Part shown: positions 16,780-25,271 of the stretch, one piece after another
Layout: the number at the start of each line of letters is the position of its first letter
How positions within the stretch are numbered: the first letter of the stretch is position 1
Assembly: GCA_016787705.1 (NCBI GenBank)
Contig: JAEUTP010000024.1
Coordinates: 1-55,633, forward strand
Direction of reading: 5' to 3'
Origin: Bacteroidia bacterium
GTDB lineage: Bacteria; Bacteroidota; Bacteroidia; B-17B0; Aurantibacillaceae
DNA length: 55,633 nt
Program-made: the position numbers and the translations under genes
Notes under the pieces: model-generated
What the model saw: the letters and a program-made list of their open reading frames with translations, nothing else
Databases searched by the model: none
What the model was told of the DNA's origin: nothing

Positions 16780-17520
16780 TTACCATTTACCGCCAGAGCC
16801 GCCACCGCCTGAACTGCCACCACCAAAGCCACCGAAACCACCACCTCCTCCTCCCCAACTACTGCCGCCACCCCAATTACCACCACCCCAATACGTTGAC
16901 CCACCTCTTGAAAAAGTGCGCCCACTTCCGCCACCTCTTCTAAAAATAATAATAGCAATAACAATGATAATGATGATAAGAACAGGATTTATTTTTCCGC
17001 CACGATTACTTCTTGAATAATCCTTTACATCCACCTCGCCTTTTGCCAACTGCATTAAAACAGTTGTTCCTTTATCTAACGCCGTGAAATTTTCACCATT
17101 CTTTAAATAGGGGTTCATTTCATTTTCGCGAATGCGTTTGGTGGCAAGATCGGGTATGACACCTTCCAAACCATAGCCAATGGCAATGAACAGATCGTGA
17201 CTGTTTGGTTTTAAGAGAACAACAATACCATTATTGGCATCCTTTTTACCAACACCCCATTCATTAATTATTCTTGTTGCATAATCGGCAGGCTCCAAAC
17301 CGTTGAGATCGTCAACAATAACAATACAAATTTGATTGGAAGTCTCCCTGCTGAACTGCACTAACTTATCTTCGAGCTGTTGTGCTTGTGATGAATTTAA
17401 AAACTGAGGAAATTCACTTGAAAGGTTGTTATATAATCGCTGTGGATTTGGGCGTTCGGCAATTTGGGCAGATACAAACCCAATTAAAACAAAAAATATA
17501 AAACTTAAAAATTTACGCAT
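16780..17520 (-). CDS. TPM-domain membrane protein with glycine-rich tail (YgcG-like)
   Basis: 246 residues: signal peptide (about 1-18), a TPM domain (about 30-155) with LEDKLVQFSRETSNQICIVI and GVGKKDANNGIVVLL, a transmembrane segment (about 177-193, PVLIIIIIVIAIIIF), and a ~50-residue Gly/Ser/Trp-rich tail. This is the YgcG arrangement. TPM domains have been described as phosphatase-like or as membrane-protease-associated. It is the last gene of the lemA-TPM-TPM operon (two- and five-base gaps). Confidence 0.88.
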   Translation of the reverse strand: MRKFLSFIFFVLIGFVSAQIAERPNPQRLYNNLSSEFPQFLNSSQAQQLEDKLVQFSRETSNQICIVIVDDLNGLEPADYATRIINEWGVGKKDANNGIVVLLKPNSHDLFIAIGYGLEGVIPDLATKRIRENEMNPYLKNGENFTALDKGTTVLMQLAKGEVDVKDYSRSNRGGKINPVLIIIIIVIAIIIFRRGGGSGRTFSRGGSTYWGGGNWGGGSSWGGGGGGFGGFGGGSSGGGGSGGKW

Positions 17521-17522
17521 GA

Positions 17523-17957
17523 TTAAAACGAAATAGAATTAGTTAATTCGTTTGTATCATCCTTTTTCCTTGGAAAGAATTTACCAAGCTGCTCGCCACA
17601 TTCTCCTATACATTCAGATAATGCGGTAGCTTTGTTGCTTGCTTTAAACTTTTTTATAAGATCCGCTACTATTTTCTGCCAGAATTCATTTCCTAATTTT
17701 TGATGAATACCTTTATCGCCAACAACCGCTATCTTTTTATTTAATACGGCCATATATATTAAAACACCGTTGCGCTCTTTAGTGTTATGCATTTTTAAAT
17801 GTGCAAATACTTTTTCTGCGCGCTTTACTTCATTACCAAAGCAAAAATTCTCAATATGCAGGCGAATTTCACCTGAAGTTTTTAATTCCGCTAAAGCAAT
17901 AGCGGCAATTAACATGGCCTGCTCCTGCTCGGTAAAAAAGTTCCTGGCTGTTCTCAT
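17523..17957 (-). CDS. Soluble TPM-domain protein
   Basis: 144 residues consisting mainly of a TPM domain: FFTEQEQAMLIAAIALAELK, TSGEIRLHIENF, RNGVLIYMAVLNKKIAVVGD. There is no signal peptide, unlike the following paralogue. It starts five bases after lemA and stops two bases before the YgcG-like gene, so it is certainly part of the same operon. The function of the family is not settled. Confidence 0.85.
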   Translation of the reverse strand: MRTARNFFTEQEQAMLIAAIALAELKTSGEIRLHIENFCFGNEVKRAEKVFAHLKMHNTKERNGVLIYMAVLNKKIAVVGDKGIHQKLGNEFWQKIVADLIKKFKASNKATALSECIGECGEQLGKFFPRKKDDTNELTNSISF

Positions 17958-17962
17958 TCAAA

Positions 17963-18547
17963 TTAGAATTCTACTTTAGGTGCTTTTTCTGCACCCGCTT
18001 CTGCTTCAAAATAAGGTAACTGAGCCATGCTTCCCGCAATTAAGCTACCAGGAAAGAACTGAATGGCTTTATTAAAATCACGTGCCATTTCGTTGTATTT
18101 CATTCGCTCTGTGGCAATACGATTTTCACAACCTTCCAAAGTTATTCTAAGATCACCAAAAGCGGCGTTCGATTTTAAATTTGGGTAATTTTCACTTACA
18201 ACTAATAAACGTGATAAAGCACTGCTTAATTCACCTTGCGCAGCTTTGTATTTTTGAATAGACGCTTCATCCAAATTATCAGGGTTGATAGTTACCTGTG
18301 TTGCTTTTGCACGTGCGCCAATAACACCTTCTAAAGTGCTTTTCTCAAAATTTGCTTCGCCTTTAACTGTTGCTACAATATTTGGAACAAGATCAGCGCG
18401 ACGCTGATACTGGCTCTCTAATTGTTGCCATTGTGCTTTTGCGTTTTCGCGCATGCCCACAAAACTATTACGCTTGTTGCAAGACCAGATTCCACCAAAT
18501 ACTGCTATAACGCCAAAAATTAAAATTGCAATTATTCCTTTACTCAT
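17963..18547 (-). CDS. lemA: LemA-family protein
   Basis: 194 residues with a short N-terminal membrane anchor (about 5-21) and the LemA coiled-coil body: NSFVGMRENAKAQWQQLESQ, YQRRADLVPNIVATV, GARAKATQ, LSRLLVVSENYPNLKSN, GCENRIATERMKYNE. The order lemA-TPM-TPM is the classic arrangement. A -7-like TATCTTTA lies at 18573-18566 on the minus strand, which should drive the operon. The cellular function of LemA remains unclear. Confidence 0.92.
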   Translation of the reverse strand: MSKGIIAILIFGVIAVFGGIWSCNKRNSFVGMRENAKAQWQQLESQYQRRADLVPNIVATVKGEANFEKSTLEGVIGARAKATQVTINPDNLDEASIQKYKAAQGELSSALSRLLVVSENYPNLKSNAAFGDLRITLEGCENRIATERMKYNEMARDFNKAIQFFPGSLIAGSMAQLPYFEAEAGAEKAPKVEF

Positions 18548-18721
18548 ACGATATAAATTTTTATGTAAAGATAATAGTAAAACCCATTCGTAAAAGCTCG
18601 CTTAACATAAATTCTGTTTGTTTTTCAAATAAAATAAACAGTTGACAAAAGCCCGTTTTATTTACTTAAATTGGTATTTATAAAAGGCAAACAATCTATC
18701 ATAATTTTTTGTAACACTAAA

Positions 18722-19081
18722 ATGGAAAAAATAAATATTACACATAAGCTTTCGCTTTTTTCAGATCACTGGAATCCAAAAATTGTAGGCGAGTTAAATG
18801 GCCAACATGTTAAGCTGGTAAAATTTAAAGGTGAGTTTACCTGGCACAGCCATGAGCACGAAGACGAATTGTTTTATGTTATTGATGGTAAATTTAAAAT
18901 GGAATTCAGAGACAGAACAGTTGACGTATTAACAAACGAATTTTTAATTGTACCAAGAGGCGTAGAACACCGGCCTGTAGCAGAACATGAAGTATCGGTA
19001 ATGCTGTTTGAGCCCGCAGGTACTTTAAATACAGGCAATGTTAAAAATGAATTCACTAAAGAAAACATTAAGAACATTTAA
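18722..19081 (+). CDS. Cupin-domain protein
   Basis: 119 residues from the ATG at 18722; an upstream non-ATG extension of 17 codons has low-complexity hydrophobic residues and is rejected. Cupin motif 1 is WHSHEHEDELFYVIDG (His42, His44, Glu49) and motif 2 GVEHRP (His83), the usual metal ligands. Single-domain cupins of this kind include mannose-6-phosphate-isomerase-like and ligand-binding proteins. No enzyme partner is adjacent, so the function is open. Confidence 0.85.
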   Translation: MEKINITHKLSLFSDHWNPKIVGELNGQHVKLVKFKGEFTWHSHEHEDELFYVIDGKFKMEFRDRTVDVLTNEFLIVPRGVEHRPVAEHEVSVMLFEPAGTLNTGNVKNEFTKENIKNI

Positions 19082-19326
19082 AAACCCAACAAGCTTATTA
19101 ACCGTTTTTGGTTTAAAAACTATTTTACCTAAAACCGAACCTTTTAATTTTAGTCACGTACAAAAAGGTAATATAAACTTAAACATACCCAATACCCCTG
19201 CTATTCTATGTTACAGCCGGGGCTGGTAAAAAAGCGCATCAGTCAATAGTTTATCTGCAACATTATTTAAAAATTAAAAAATCTAATTAAAAATGAAAAA
19301 TCACACACACTTAAAACTTATTCGTT

Positions 19327-19947
19327 ATGAAAACAAATCTCTACCTTCCAACCATGTTGGCGGTTATCATTCATGCAGTGGTATTCGGCCAATCAGGCAA
19401 CCAAATTACTCAGATTAGAAAAACGTTAATCAACCAGGAAAGCAAGATCGTTAACGTTACTTATACAACAAAATCTGTAACAGCAGAACTGAACGCGCTT
19501 CTTAAAGAAGCGAAAGAACTTGATAATACCGCCCTGGCCTTTAGGAATGCCGCAAAAACAAAACGCGGCGATGAGAAAAAGGAGTTAAGTATAGAAGCTC
19601 TTTTCTTTGAAAAACAATTTGTACTTAAACAAATTGAGATCTCAGAACTACTGGCAAAAGAAACCTATCAAAAATTATATCAAAACCGAAACTACATTAA
19701 CGTGTTGTTGAAGGTCATCAAAAATGATGATGTCACTACTGCATTAGCTATGAGCCTGAATACCGAAGCTGAAAAATGCATACGTATGGCTAAAGAAATG
19801 CGTGAAGAAGCATATGCGCAGGCAAACGTTGTTTCTAAACTCGGAAATCTTTCTAACGCAGAAGATGAAGAAGTAGTGGCATTAACTAAACAGCAACAGG
19901 TTTTTGATGTGATTGAAAGAGTTAGTCCGAAAGTAACAATACGCTAA
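19327..19947 (+). CDS. Secreted helical hypothetical protein (206 aa)
   Basis: Signal peptide about residues 1-21 (ending VVFGQ), then an almost entirely alpha-helical, highly charged domain with heptad-like hydrophobic spacing (about 50-190), consistent with a coiled-coil or helical bundle in the periplasm. No cysteines, no family recognised. It ends just before a run of inverted-repeat sequence (19954-20048). Confidence 0.65.
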   Translation: MKTNLYLPTMLAVIIHAVVFGQSGNQITQIRKTLINQESKIVNVTYTTKSVTAELNALLKEAKELDNTALAFRNAAKTKRGDEKKELSIEALFFEKQFVLKQIEISELLAKETYQKLYQNRNYINVLLKVIKNDDVTTALAMSLNTEAEKCIRMAKEMREEAYAQANVVSKLGNLSNAEDEEVVALTKQQQVFDVIERVSPKVTIR

Positions 19948-19953
19948 ATTTAG

Positions 19954-20048
19954 GTGATGGAATGCGGATAAAACAGATTAAACAGGCTAACACAGATCAT
20001 TTTATCAGTGGAAACCGGTAACATCAGTTTCATCTGTTTTCCATCATT
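19954..20048. repeat. Interrupted inverted repeat
   Basis: The left arm GTGATGGAA...AAACAGATTAAAC (with an eight-base insertion) is complementary to the right arm GTTTCATCTGTTTTCCATCA. Together with the internal AAACAGGCTAACACAGAT this resembles the imperfect palindromes scattered between genes of many Bacteroidota. It could form a long hairpin in the RNA between the two secreted-protein genes. Confidence 0.45.
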
Positions 20049-20051
20049 ATT

Positions 20052-20081
20052 TTGAACTCTTGTTTCTTTTGCATAGCTTTA
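20052..20081 (+). promoter_or_regulatory. Promoter of the 18-residue-repeat protein gene
   Basis: TTG at 20052-20054, 19-base spacer, and TAGCTTTA at 20074-20081: the Bacteroidota TTG/TAnnTTTG architecture with A in the last position. The start codon follows 19 bases later. Confidence 0.55.
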
Positions 20082-20100
20082 GATAAACAAAAACTAAACT

Positions 20101-20478
20101 ATGAAAACAAAAATGAAATCATTTTTAGCCGTTGCAGCTTTTACGCTGATATCATCGGTAGCATGTGCGCAGTATAAAATGGATAGCGATGGTAAAACCC
20201 TTCGTAACTCCAGCAATTCATCTGTAGGGCGTATTGATAGTGATGGAAAGACTATTCGTAATTCAAGCAACAGTTCTGTTGGGCATGTTGACAGCGATGG
20301 AAAGACCATTCGTAATTCAAGTAATTCTTCAGTTTTAAGAGTTGACGGAAATGATATTCGTAACTCAAGTAATAGTGTTATTGCTAAAATGAGTGACGTA
20401 ACAAGTGCTATACAAGGTGCTAAACAAGAAGCTGTTTATGTAGCACTTTGGTGGTTTATTGTAAAAGGCAACAAATAG
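20101..20478 (+). CDS. Secreted repeat protein, '5-fold beta-flower'-like
   Basis: 125 residues: a signal peptide (about 1-24, ending ACAQ), then units beginning D-S-D-G-K-T-(L/I)-R-N-S-S-N-S-S-V-G at residues 28, 46, 64 and, in shortened form, 82. Each unit is 18 residues and would make about two short beta strands. Proteins with this repeated R-N-S-S-N-S signature are annotated as 5-fold beta-flower proteins. A hydrophobic C-terminal segment follows (AVYVALWWFIV). The gene has its own promoter and a strong terminator, so it is monocistronic; role unknown. Confidence 0.75.
   Translation: MKTKMKSFLAVAAFTLISSVACAQYKMDSDGKTLRNSSNSSVGRIDSDGKTIRNSSNSSVGHVDSDGKTIRNSSNSSVLRVDGNDIRNSSNSVIAKMSDVTSAIQGAKQEAVYVALWWFIVKGNK
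20182..20391 (+). repeat. Coding tandem repeats of 54 bp (four units, last one short)
   Basis: Three 54-base units and one of 48 bases encode the repeated 18-residue motif. The DNA copies differ mostly at third codon positions (AACTCCAGC, AATTCAAGC, AATTCAAGT for N-S-S), so the protein repeat is being conserved and the expansion is not very recent. Confidence 0.8.
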
Positions 20479-20497
20479 TTCTTCAAATTATAACTAT

Positions 20498-20534
20498 AAA
20501 AAGTCCGGACCCGGAAATCTTTCCGGGCTTTTTT
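20498..20534. terminator. Terminator between converging genes
   Basis: CCCGGAAATCTTTCCGGG (20510-20527) is a perfect 8-bp stem with a two-base loop, followed by CTTTTTT; AAAAAG stands on the left, so it can serve both the gene at 20101 and the converging gene at 20542. Confidence 0.85.
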
Positions 20535-20541
20535 ATATCGT

Positions 20542-22068
20542 TTATCTGGAGATTATGAGCTTCTCCTTTTTAATTTCTTTACCATCACAAAACACTTTGT
20601 AAACATAAACACCGTTCGGTAAAACACTTTCTTTTAATTCTAGTGTATTCTTAAAAGCCGTCAATTTTGTTTCTGATAAAAGTCTGCCATACACATCGTA
20701 AATATAAAGCACCGCCTCTTTGTTAAGAGAATTTTTTATTTTTAAAATATCATTTGCAGGGTTCGGATAAACTACAAAAGCATTTCCCAAACTATTTTCA
20801 TTATATCCCAAAGTAAGTTGTTTTAATTGAACCAGATTATGCAACAACATAAAATCTAAGCCATGATACTCACCAAACGAAAAACTTAAAGTATTTGTTC
20901 CCGCAGCACTCGCTAAATTTCTATTTGGCCAAACAAACATATTTTCACTGTACCATGTACCGCCTGTAGATTTGGAATTTGGAGAATAGTAGTAATTTCC
21001 ATTTTCATCTGCTTTATTTAAGAGGCTATTGTATACACTATCATGAATGAGGTTTGGTCCGCCATACAAAACCTGTCTTAACAGCGGATAAATTTCCATT
21101 TTATAAGATAACGCGTAACTATCAACCGCCGCCCGGTTATCATTTGCTACAGCAGCAGTTGCCAAAAACATATGAACGTTATCTGCCGTTAGTGATGCAC
21201 CCACAGGAAAATTAATTGTAGGAAAAATATTCCAGCTATAGGTTGCGGTAAATCCTCCAGTAGTAGCGTCATCGTAATTTAAGCCTGTAATATTATAACC
21301 CGCTTTTGCAATACCATTGCAGTATGCGGTTGTATTTTCGCCACGCGAAACATTGTTACCACTTACCGGGTTTTTAATTATCCATGCATTTTGTTTTATA
21401 TAATTGATCAATCTATTTGTGATCTGCTTTGCTTCAGAAGATATGTTAATGCCACCATAATTTTCATTACAATACTTAGCACATAATGAAAGGCCCATCA
21501 TCAAATGATAGAATTGATCCTGGCTTTCTTCATTATCTAAATTACCTAAACATACGCTGCTTAAGGGTAAACAATAACTCGAACCACAGGCATAGTTTGA
21601 AACAACGCAACTATCGGAATTAAAAAACAAAGGATTAACAGAGTTTGTTGCATATATCATTGAAGGGGAAACATCATCTCTTACGAAAAAACCATTTATA
21701 TCTGACACTCCCCCGTAATAGATCTCTGCAACACTATCAAGCCTATTAATTGTTCTTAAAGCCAGATACAATTCCTGAACTGTTTGCGAATAGTTTTGAT
21801 TACTTATTTTTTTGATCTCGTATTCTGTTGCTAACATTCCTATGTACCACCCTAAAGAAATTCCGGCATCACCCCAGTGATTAATACTATTACCACTAAA
21901 AACTGTTTCGCGGGTAGACATTGGAATTCCCTGCCCCTTAGCAGAACCCCATACGCTAAATTTTGAATTAAAACGGCTGCGGTAATTGTCGTATTTCTGA
22001 CTTAGTGTAAGTTGTGCATTGACAATTAATGAATTAAGAAAAATAAACAGTAAGATTTTTATTTTCAT
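20542..22068 (-). CDS. T9SS-secreted protein, probable alpha/alpha-barrel fold
   Basis: 508 residues: signal peptide (about 1-18), a large helical domain, and a type A T9SS sorting domain from about 432 (VVYPNPANDILKI ... YGRLLSETKL ... NGVYVYKV). The body contains QDQFYHLMMGLSLCAKY and repeated aromatic helices (LGWYIGMLATEY, SFGEYHGLDFMLLHNLV), the pattern of (alpha/alpha)6-barrel carbohydrate-active or related enzymes, but I cannot place it in a family. Two cysteine pairs near residue 160 (SYCLPLSSVCLG) could be disulphides. It stops two bases before the helicase ATG region and is probably transcribed from the helicase side. Confidence 0.8.
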   Translation of the reverse strand: MKIKILLFIFLNSLIVNAQLTLSQKYDNYRSRFNSKFSVWGSAKGQGIPMSTRETVFSGNSINHWGDAGISLGWYIGMLATEYEIKKISNQNYSQTVQELYLALRTINRLDSVAEIYYGGVSDINGFFVRDDVSPSMIYATNSVNPLFFNSDSCVVSNYACGSSYCLPLSSVCLGNLDNEESQDQFYHLMMGLSLCAKYCNENYGGINISSEAKQITNRLINYIKQNAWIIKNPVSGNNVSRGENTTAYCNGIAKAGYNITGLNYDDATTGGFTATYSWNIFPTINFPVGASLTADNVHMFLATAAVANDNRAAVDSYALSYKMEIYPLLRQVLYGGPNLIHDSVYNSLLNKADENGNYYYSPNSKSTGGTWYSENMFVWPNRNLASAAGTNTLSFSFGEYHGLDFMLLHNLVQLKQLTLGYNENSLGNAFVVYPNPANDILKIKNSLNKEAVLYIYDVYGRLLSETKLTAFKNTLELKESVLPNGVYVYKVFCDGKEIKKEKLIISR

Positions 22069-22071
22069 AGG

Positions 22072-23403
22072 TTAAAATTTTCTTTTCTTAGCGTAGCTTT
22101 CTCTTAAGCGTCTTATTTTTTCCTGGCTCCGCTTACCGCCTAATTGTACTTTTTTGTTTTTCTCTTTTTTCTCATGAAAAGCGCCCCCACCCGTTACTTC
22201 AATTTTTTTCTGTTTTGCCAAATTTTTATCACGCGTTACAGGCATTTCATCTTTTGTTAATGTTTCATCTATCTCAACATCTTTCGGCATTTTAAGAATG
22301 GGGATCTTTTTATTCATTAGGCTTTCGATAGCGGCCAGTGAAGGTTTTTCCACATCACTTATAAAACTCATGGCAATACCGGCCTTATCGGCCCTACCCG
22401 TTCTTCCTATACGATGAATATAAGCGCCAGGCTCTTTTGGGATATCAAAATTAATAACATGCGTAACATCAGGAATATCTAAACCACGGGCTATAATATC
22501 GGTTGCAATTAATAAACGGTGTACGCCTTCATCAAAATATTTTACAGAGGCAAAACGCTGTGGTTGCGATTTATTAGAGTGAATAACACCTGTTTCGGTT
22601 GGAAATTCTTCTTCTAATAATTCGTAAATATCATCGGCTATTTTTTTATTCTTTACAAACAGCAGTACTTTTGTAAATCCTTTTTCGTGTGCAAGCAACC
22701 ATTTTAATAAATTGACCTTGGTATAAAAATTAGGCACAAAATACGCGTATTGTAGTATCTTCTCTAAAGGTGTTCCTCTTGAAATAAGCTCAATATATTC
22801 AGGTTGATTAAAATATTTTGAGATCATTAATTCCACATCTTCATTTAGGGTTGCCGAAAATAAAATGTTTTGTCTTTTTGTTGGTAACGAATCCAGTATC
22901 TGCGTTAACTGAGCCCTAAAGCCAAGATTAAGCATTTCATCTACTTCATCTATCACTAATTTTTTTACTGAACCCAATTGCAGCGTGCGGCTTAAGGTAA
23001 GATCAATGAACCTTCCGGGTGTAGCCACCAAAATATCAAGACCATCATATACTTTTTGTTTCTGCGTATTAATATTAGAAGCGCCATAAACACCATATAC
23101 TCTAACACTCATAAATTTTGCCAGCTTTTCAATTTCGCCTACAACCTGCGCAACCAACTCACGCGTTGGCACCAGAATTACAACGCGGGGCTGACGTTGT
23201 TCGGAATAAGTTAGCTGCTTTAAAATTGGCAATAAATAAGCGTAGGTCTTTCCGGTTCCGGTTTGTGCGATACCAACTGCATCTCGGCCGGATGAAATTA
23301 CCGGAAACGCTTTTTCCTGGATGGGTGTTGGATGTGTATATCCAATTTCATCTATAGCACGTAAAAGTTGTTTAGAAAGGTTAAGATCGTTAAAAGTGCT
23401 CAT
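22072..23403 (-). CDS. DEAD-box RNA helicase with DEVD motif II
   Basis: 443 residues with all superfamily 2 motifs: Q motif (YTHPTPIQ, Gln29), Walker A AQTGTGKT (46-53), PTRELVAQ, TPGR, motif II DEVD (152-155), SAT (183-185), then TDIIARGLDIP and HRIGRTGR in the second RecA domain. Motif II is DEVD rather than DEAD. The last ~60 residues are lysine-rich (KKEKNKKVQLGGKRSQEKI), a usual RNA-binding tail. Likely roles are rRNA assembly or cold-stress RNA remodelling. The downstream T9SS gene starts three bases after its stop. Confidence 0.93.
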   Translation of the reverse strand: MSTFNDLNLSKQLLRAIDEIGYTHPTPIQEKAFPVISSGRDAVGIAQTGTGKTYAYLLPILKQLTYSEQRQPRVVILVPTRELVAQVVGEIEKLAKFMSVRVYGVYGASNINTQKQKVYDGLDILVATPGRFIDLTLSRTLQLGSVKKLVIDEVDEMLNLGFRAQLTQILDSLPTKRQNILFSATLNEDVELMISKYFNQPEYIELISRGTPLEKILQYAYFVPNFYTKVNLLKWLLAHEKGFTKVLLFVKNKKIADDIYELLEEEFPTETGVIHSNKSQPQRFASVKYFDEGVHRLLIATDIIARGLDIPDVTHVINFDIPKEPGAYIHRIGRTGRADKAGIAMSFISDVEKPSLAAIESLMNKKIPILKMPKDVEIDETLTKDEMPVTRDKNLAKQKKIEVTGGGAFHEKKEKNKKVQLGGKRSQEKIRRLRESYAKKRKF

Positions 23404-23444
23404 TTGTGTTTATTTACACAAAGATACTTTAATTAATTAAATAT

Positions 23445-23825
23445 CTATTTTTCAAGCATTCCTTCAGAGATCCAACGACGAAACTGGTCTAACTCCGCAT
23501 CAGTAAGCTTTTCATCAGGAGGCATATTCTTAATATCCAGCACGTGTGTTTTTAGTTCACCTTTTGCACCAAAATATTTCAAATTATCGTAAATTTTAAA
23601 ATTCATCCGTCTCCTGCTCTCGTCATGACAGCCGCCGGTGTTACAGCTTTTAGCCAATAAAGGCTTTAATGTTTCATAAGTTACTGGCATCACATCTGCT
23701 TTTGGTGTTTCAACCGGTGTTGTGGTAACTGGCGTTGTTGTTTTAGTTTCTCTTTTTGTTTTGCAGGCAATAATGCTAATTACTGCCACAAATGAAAATA
23801 TGCTAATTGCTTTTGAATACTTCAT
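23445..23825 (-). CDS. Lipoprotein with CX4CH cytochrome-like motif
   Basis: 126 residues: lipobox IIAC (Cys21) followed by KTKRE, a Thr/Pro-rich linker (30-45), then CNTGGCHDE, in which Cys61-x4-Cys66-His67 resembles a heme-attachment site with two extra residues. The following KNMPPDEKLTDAELDQFRRW closes like small c-type cytochrome domains (MPP with a distal Met). CX4CH sites are known in some multiheme cytochromes and in planctomycete-type cytochrome domains. It probably sits in the periplasm. Whether heme is attached is untested. Confidence 0.7.
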   Translation of the reverse strand: MKYSKAISIFSFVAVISIIACKTKRETKTTTPVTTTPVETPKADVMPVTYETLKPLLAKSCNTGGCHDESRRRMNFKIYDNLKYFGAKGELKTHVLDIKNMPPDEKLTDAELDQFRRWISEGMLEK

Positions 23826-23943
23826 AAACTAATTTTAAAATACGAAGTAACACATTTATTGGCAAATAAATAAATTGCTTTTATTAACACCGTTCCATTT
23901 TCAAAATTAATTTAATGTATTAATTTTACTTATCCTTAGTAAA

Positions 23944-24834
23944 ATGGACAGAAAAGACTTCTTAAAATTATTGGCATTATTTCCTTTATCAGGCGCAGCT
24001 ATGAAATTGAATGAATTAGATAAATTAACCAAAACGTTTGGCTCCACCGAACAAATGCCGGCATTATTCATTGGACACGGAAACCCTATGAACGCTATTA
24101 CAGATAATGAATTTGTTACCGGCTGGAAGACCATAGCAAAAAATTTACCTAAGCCAAAAGCCATTTTATGTATCTCTGCTCATTGGGAAACCAATGGCAC
24201 TTTTGTTACCGCTATGAATGCACCAAGAACAATTCACGATTTTGGTGGCTTTCCTAAAGAATTATTTGAAGCTAAATATCCCGCACCTGGCAGTCAAGAA
24301 TTTGCATTAGAAACAAAAAAAGCAATTAAGAAAACAACGGTTGGTTTAGATGATAAATGGGGGCTTGATCACGGCACCTGGAGCATTTTAAAACCCATGT
24401 TCCCCAATGCAGATATTCCTGTTTTTCAATTGAGTTTAGATTATAATCAACCACCGCAATATCATTATGAGCTGGCAAAAGAATTGGCAAGTCTTCGCAA
24501 AAAAGGTGTTTTAATTATGGGCAGTGGTAATATGGTTCACAATTTAGGCATGTTAAAAGCCCCATCTATGGCCGATCTGGATAAAGAATATGGTTTTGAT
24601 TGGGCCATTGAAATGAATACAATCTTTAAAGATAAGATAACAAAGCTGGATCATAAAGCATTAATAAATTATGAATCATTAAGTAAATCTGCAAAGTTAG
24701 CTATTCCAACACGTGAACATTATTTGCCTCTATTATACACTTTGGCTTTGCAGGAAAAAAATGAAACTGCTAAGTTCTTTAACGACAAAGCCATTGCAGG
24801 TTCGTTAACAATGACATCTGTCTTAATAAACTAG
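23944..24834 (+). CDS. ygiD: Extradiol dioxygenase of the DODA/YgiD family
   Basis: 296 residues of the LigB superfamily: MPALFIGHGNPMNAI (His45), CISAHWETNG (His80), WGLDHGTWS, GSGNMVHNLG and REHYLPLLYTL, which together hold the metal-binding histidines. The family comprises 4,5-DOPA extradiol dioxygenases; bacterial members are often of uncertain physiological substrate. A hydrophobic N-terminal stretch (about 6-20, FLKLLALFPLSGAAM) precedes the catalytic domain and may be a signal or anchor. The gene overlaps the converging HxlR gene by four bases at the stop codons. Confidence 0.88.
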   Translation: MDRKDFLKLLALFPLSGAAMKLNELDKLTKTFGSTEQMPALFIGHGNPMNAITDNEFVTGWKTIAKNLPKPKAILCISAHWETNGTFVTAMNAPRTIHDFGGFPKELFEAKYPAPGSQEFALETKKAIKKTTVGLDDKWGLDHGTWSILKPMFPNADIPVFQLSLDYNQPPQYHYELAKELASLRKKGVLIMGSGNMVHNLGMLKAPSMADLDKEYGFDWAIEMNTIFKDKITKLDHKALINYESLSKSAKLAIPTREHYLPLLYTLALQEKNETAKFFNDKAIAGSLTMTSVLIN

Positions 24835-25226
24835 ACTTTTACTTTTTTCTTTTTAGGAATTACTTCTTCTAACTTTCCTTCTGTATTACCCAAATGCCTG
24901 CCCCATTTGGCAATGCTCTCAACAACAGATAATAAAGTTTTGCCAAATGGAGTAAGAGAATATTCTACACGCAATGGTACTTCTGCAAAAACTTCGCGTT
25001 TTATTATTCCATCTTCTTCAAGGCTCTTTAATTGCAGACTCAGCATTTTTTCAGTGATATCAGGAATTTGTTTTCTCAATTCTCCAAAGCGCATGGTTTT
25101 ATTTCGTAAATACCAGATGACAACTGTTTTCCATTTACCGCCAATAAAATTCATGGTTACATCCATAGCGCAGTGAAAAGTATTACCACGTAATTTGAAA
25201 ACGTATTCTTTACCTTTAATGATCAT
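24831..25226 (-). CDS. HxlR-family transcriptional regulator
   Basis: 131 residues with the HxlR winged helix: MNFIGGKWKTVVIWYL, RFGELRKQIPDITEKMLSLQ, LKSLEEDGIIKREV, VEYSLTPFGKTLL. Family members sense oxidants, quinones or aldehydes. It is divergent from an F420-reductase-like gene, and two inverted repeats lie in the shared 119-base promoter region, so autoregulation and regulation of that reductase are likely. The 3' end overlaps the DODA-family gene on the other strand by four bases. Confidence 0.92.
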   Translation of the reverse strand: MIIKGKEYVFKLRGNTFHCAMDVTMNFIGGKWKTVVIWYLRNKTMRFGELRKQIPDITEKMLSLQLKSLEEDGIIKREVFAEVPLRVEYSLTPFGKTLLSVVESIAKWGRHLGNTEGKLEEVIPKKKKVKV

Positions 25227-25251
25227 TTGCAGTTTTTTGTTAAATTATACT

Positions 25252-25269
25252 ACTGTCAAAATTGACAGT
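25252..25269. promoter_or_regulatory. Inverted repeat, probable HxlR operator 1
   Basis: ACTGTCAAAATTGACAGT is symmetrical apart from the two central bases. It lies between hxlR and the divergent reductase gene, directly upstream of the reductase promoter's TTG element and over the probable hxlR promoter. Confidence 0.65.
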
Positions 25270-25271
25270 TA

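Noticed and set aside
16698..16964. Minus-strand frame of Leu/Val/Glu-rich residues at the end of the TPM gene
   Set aside because: It is a shifted reading of the glycine-rich tail codons and has no independent support.
19038..19229. 63-codon frame overlapping the cupin gene's end
   Set aside because: It has no signal, no family and no promoter; the overlap is out of frame with the cupin gene.
20182..20391. Tandem repeats as a CRISPR array
   Set aside because: The units are coding, contiguous without spacers and diverge at third codon positions.
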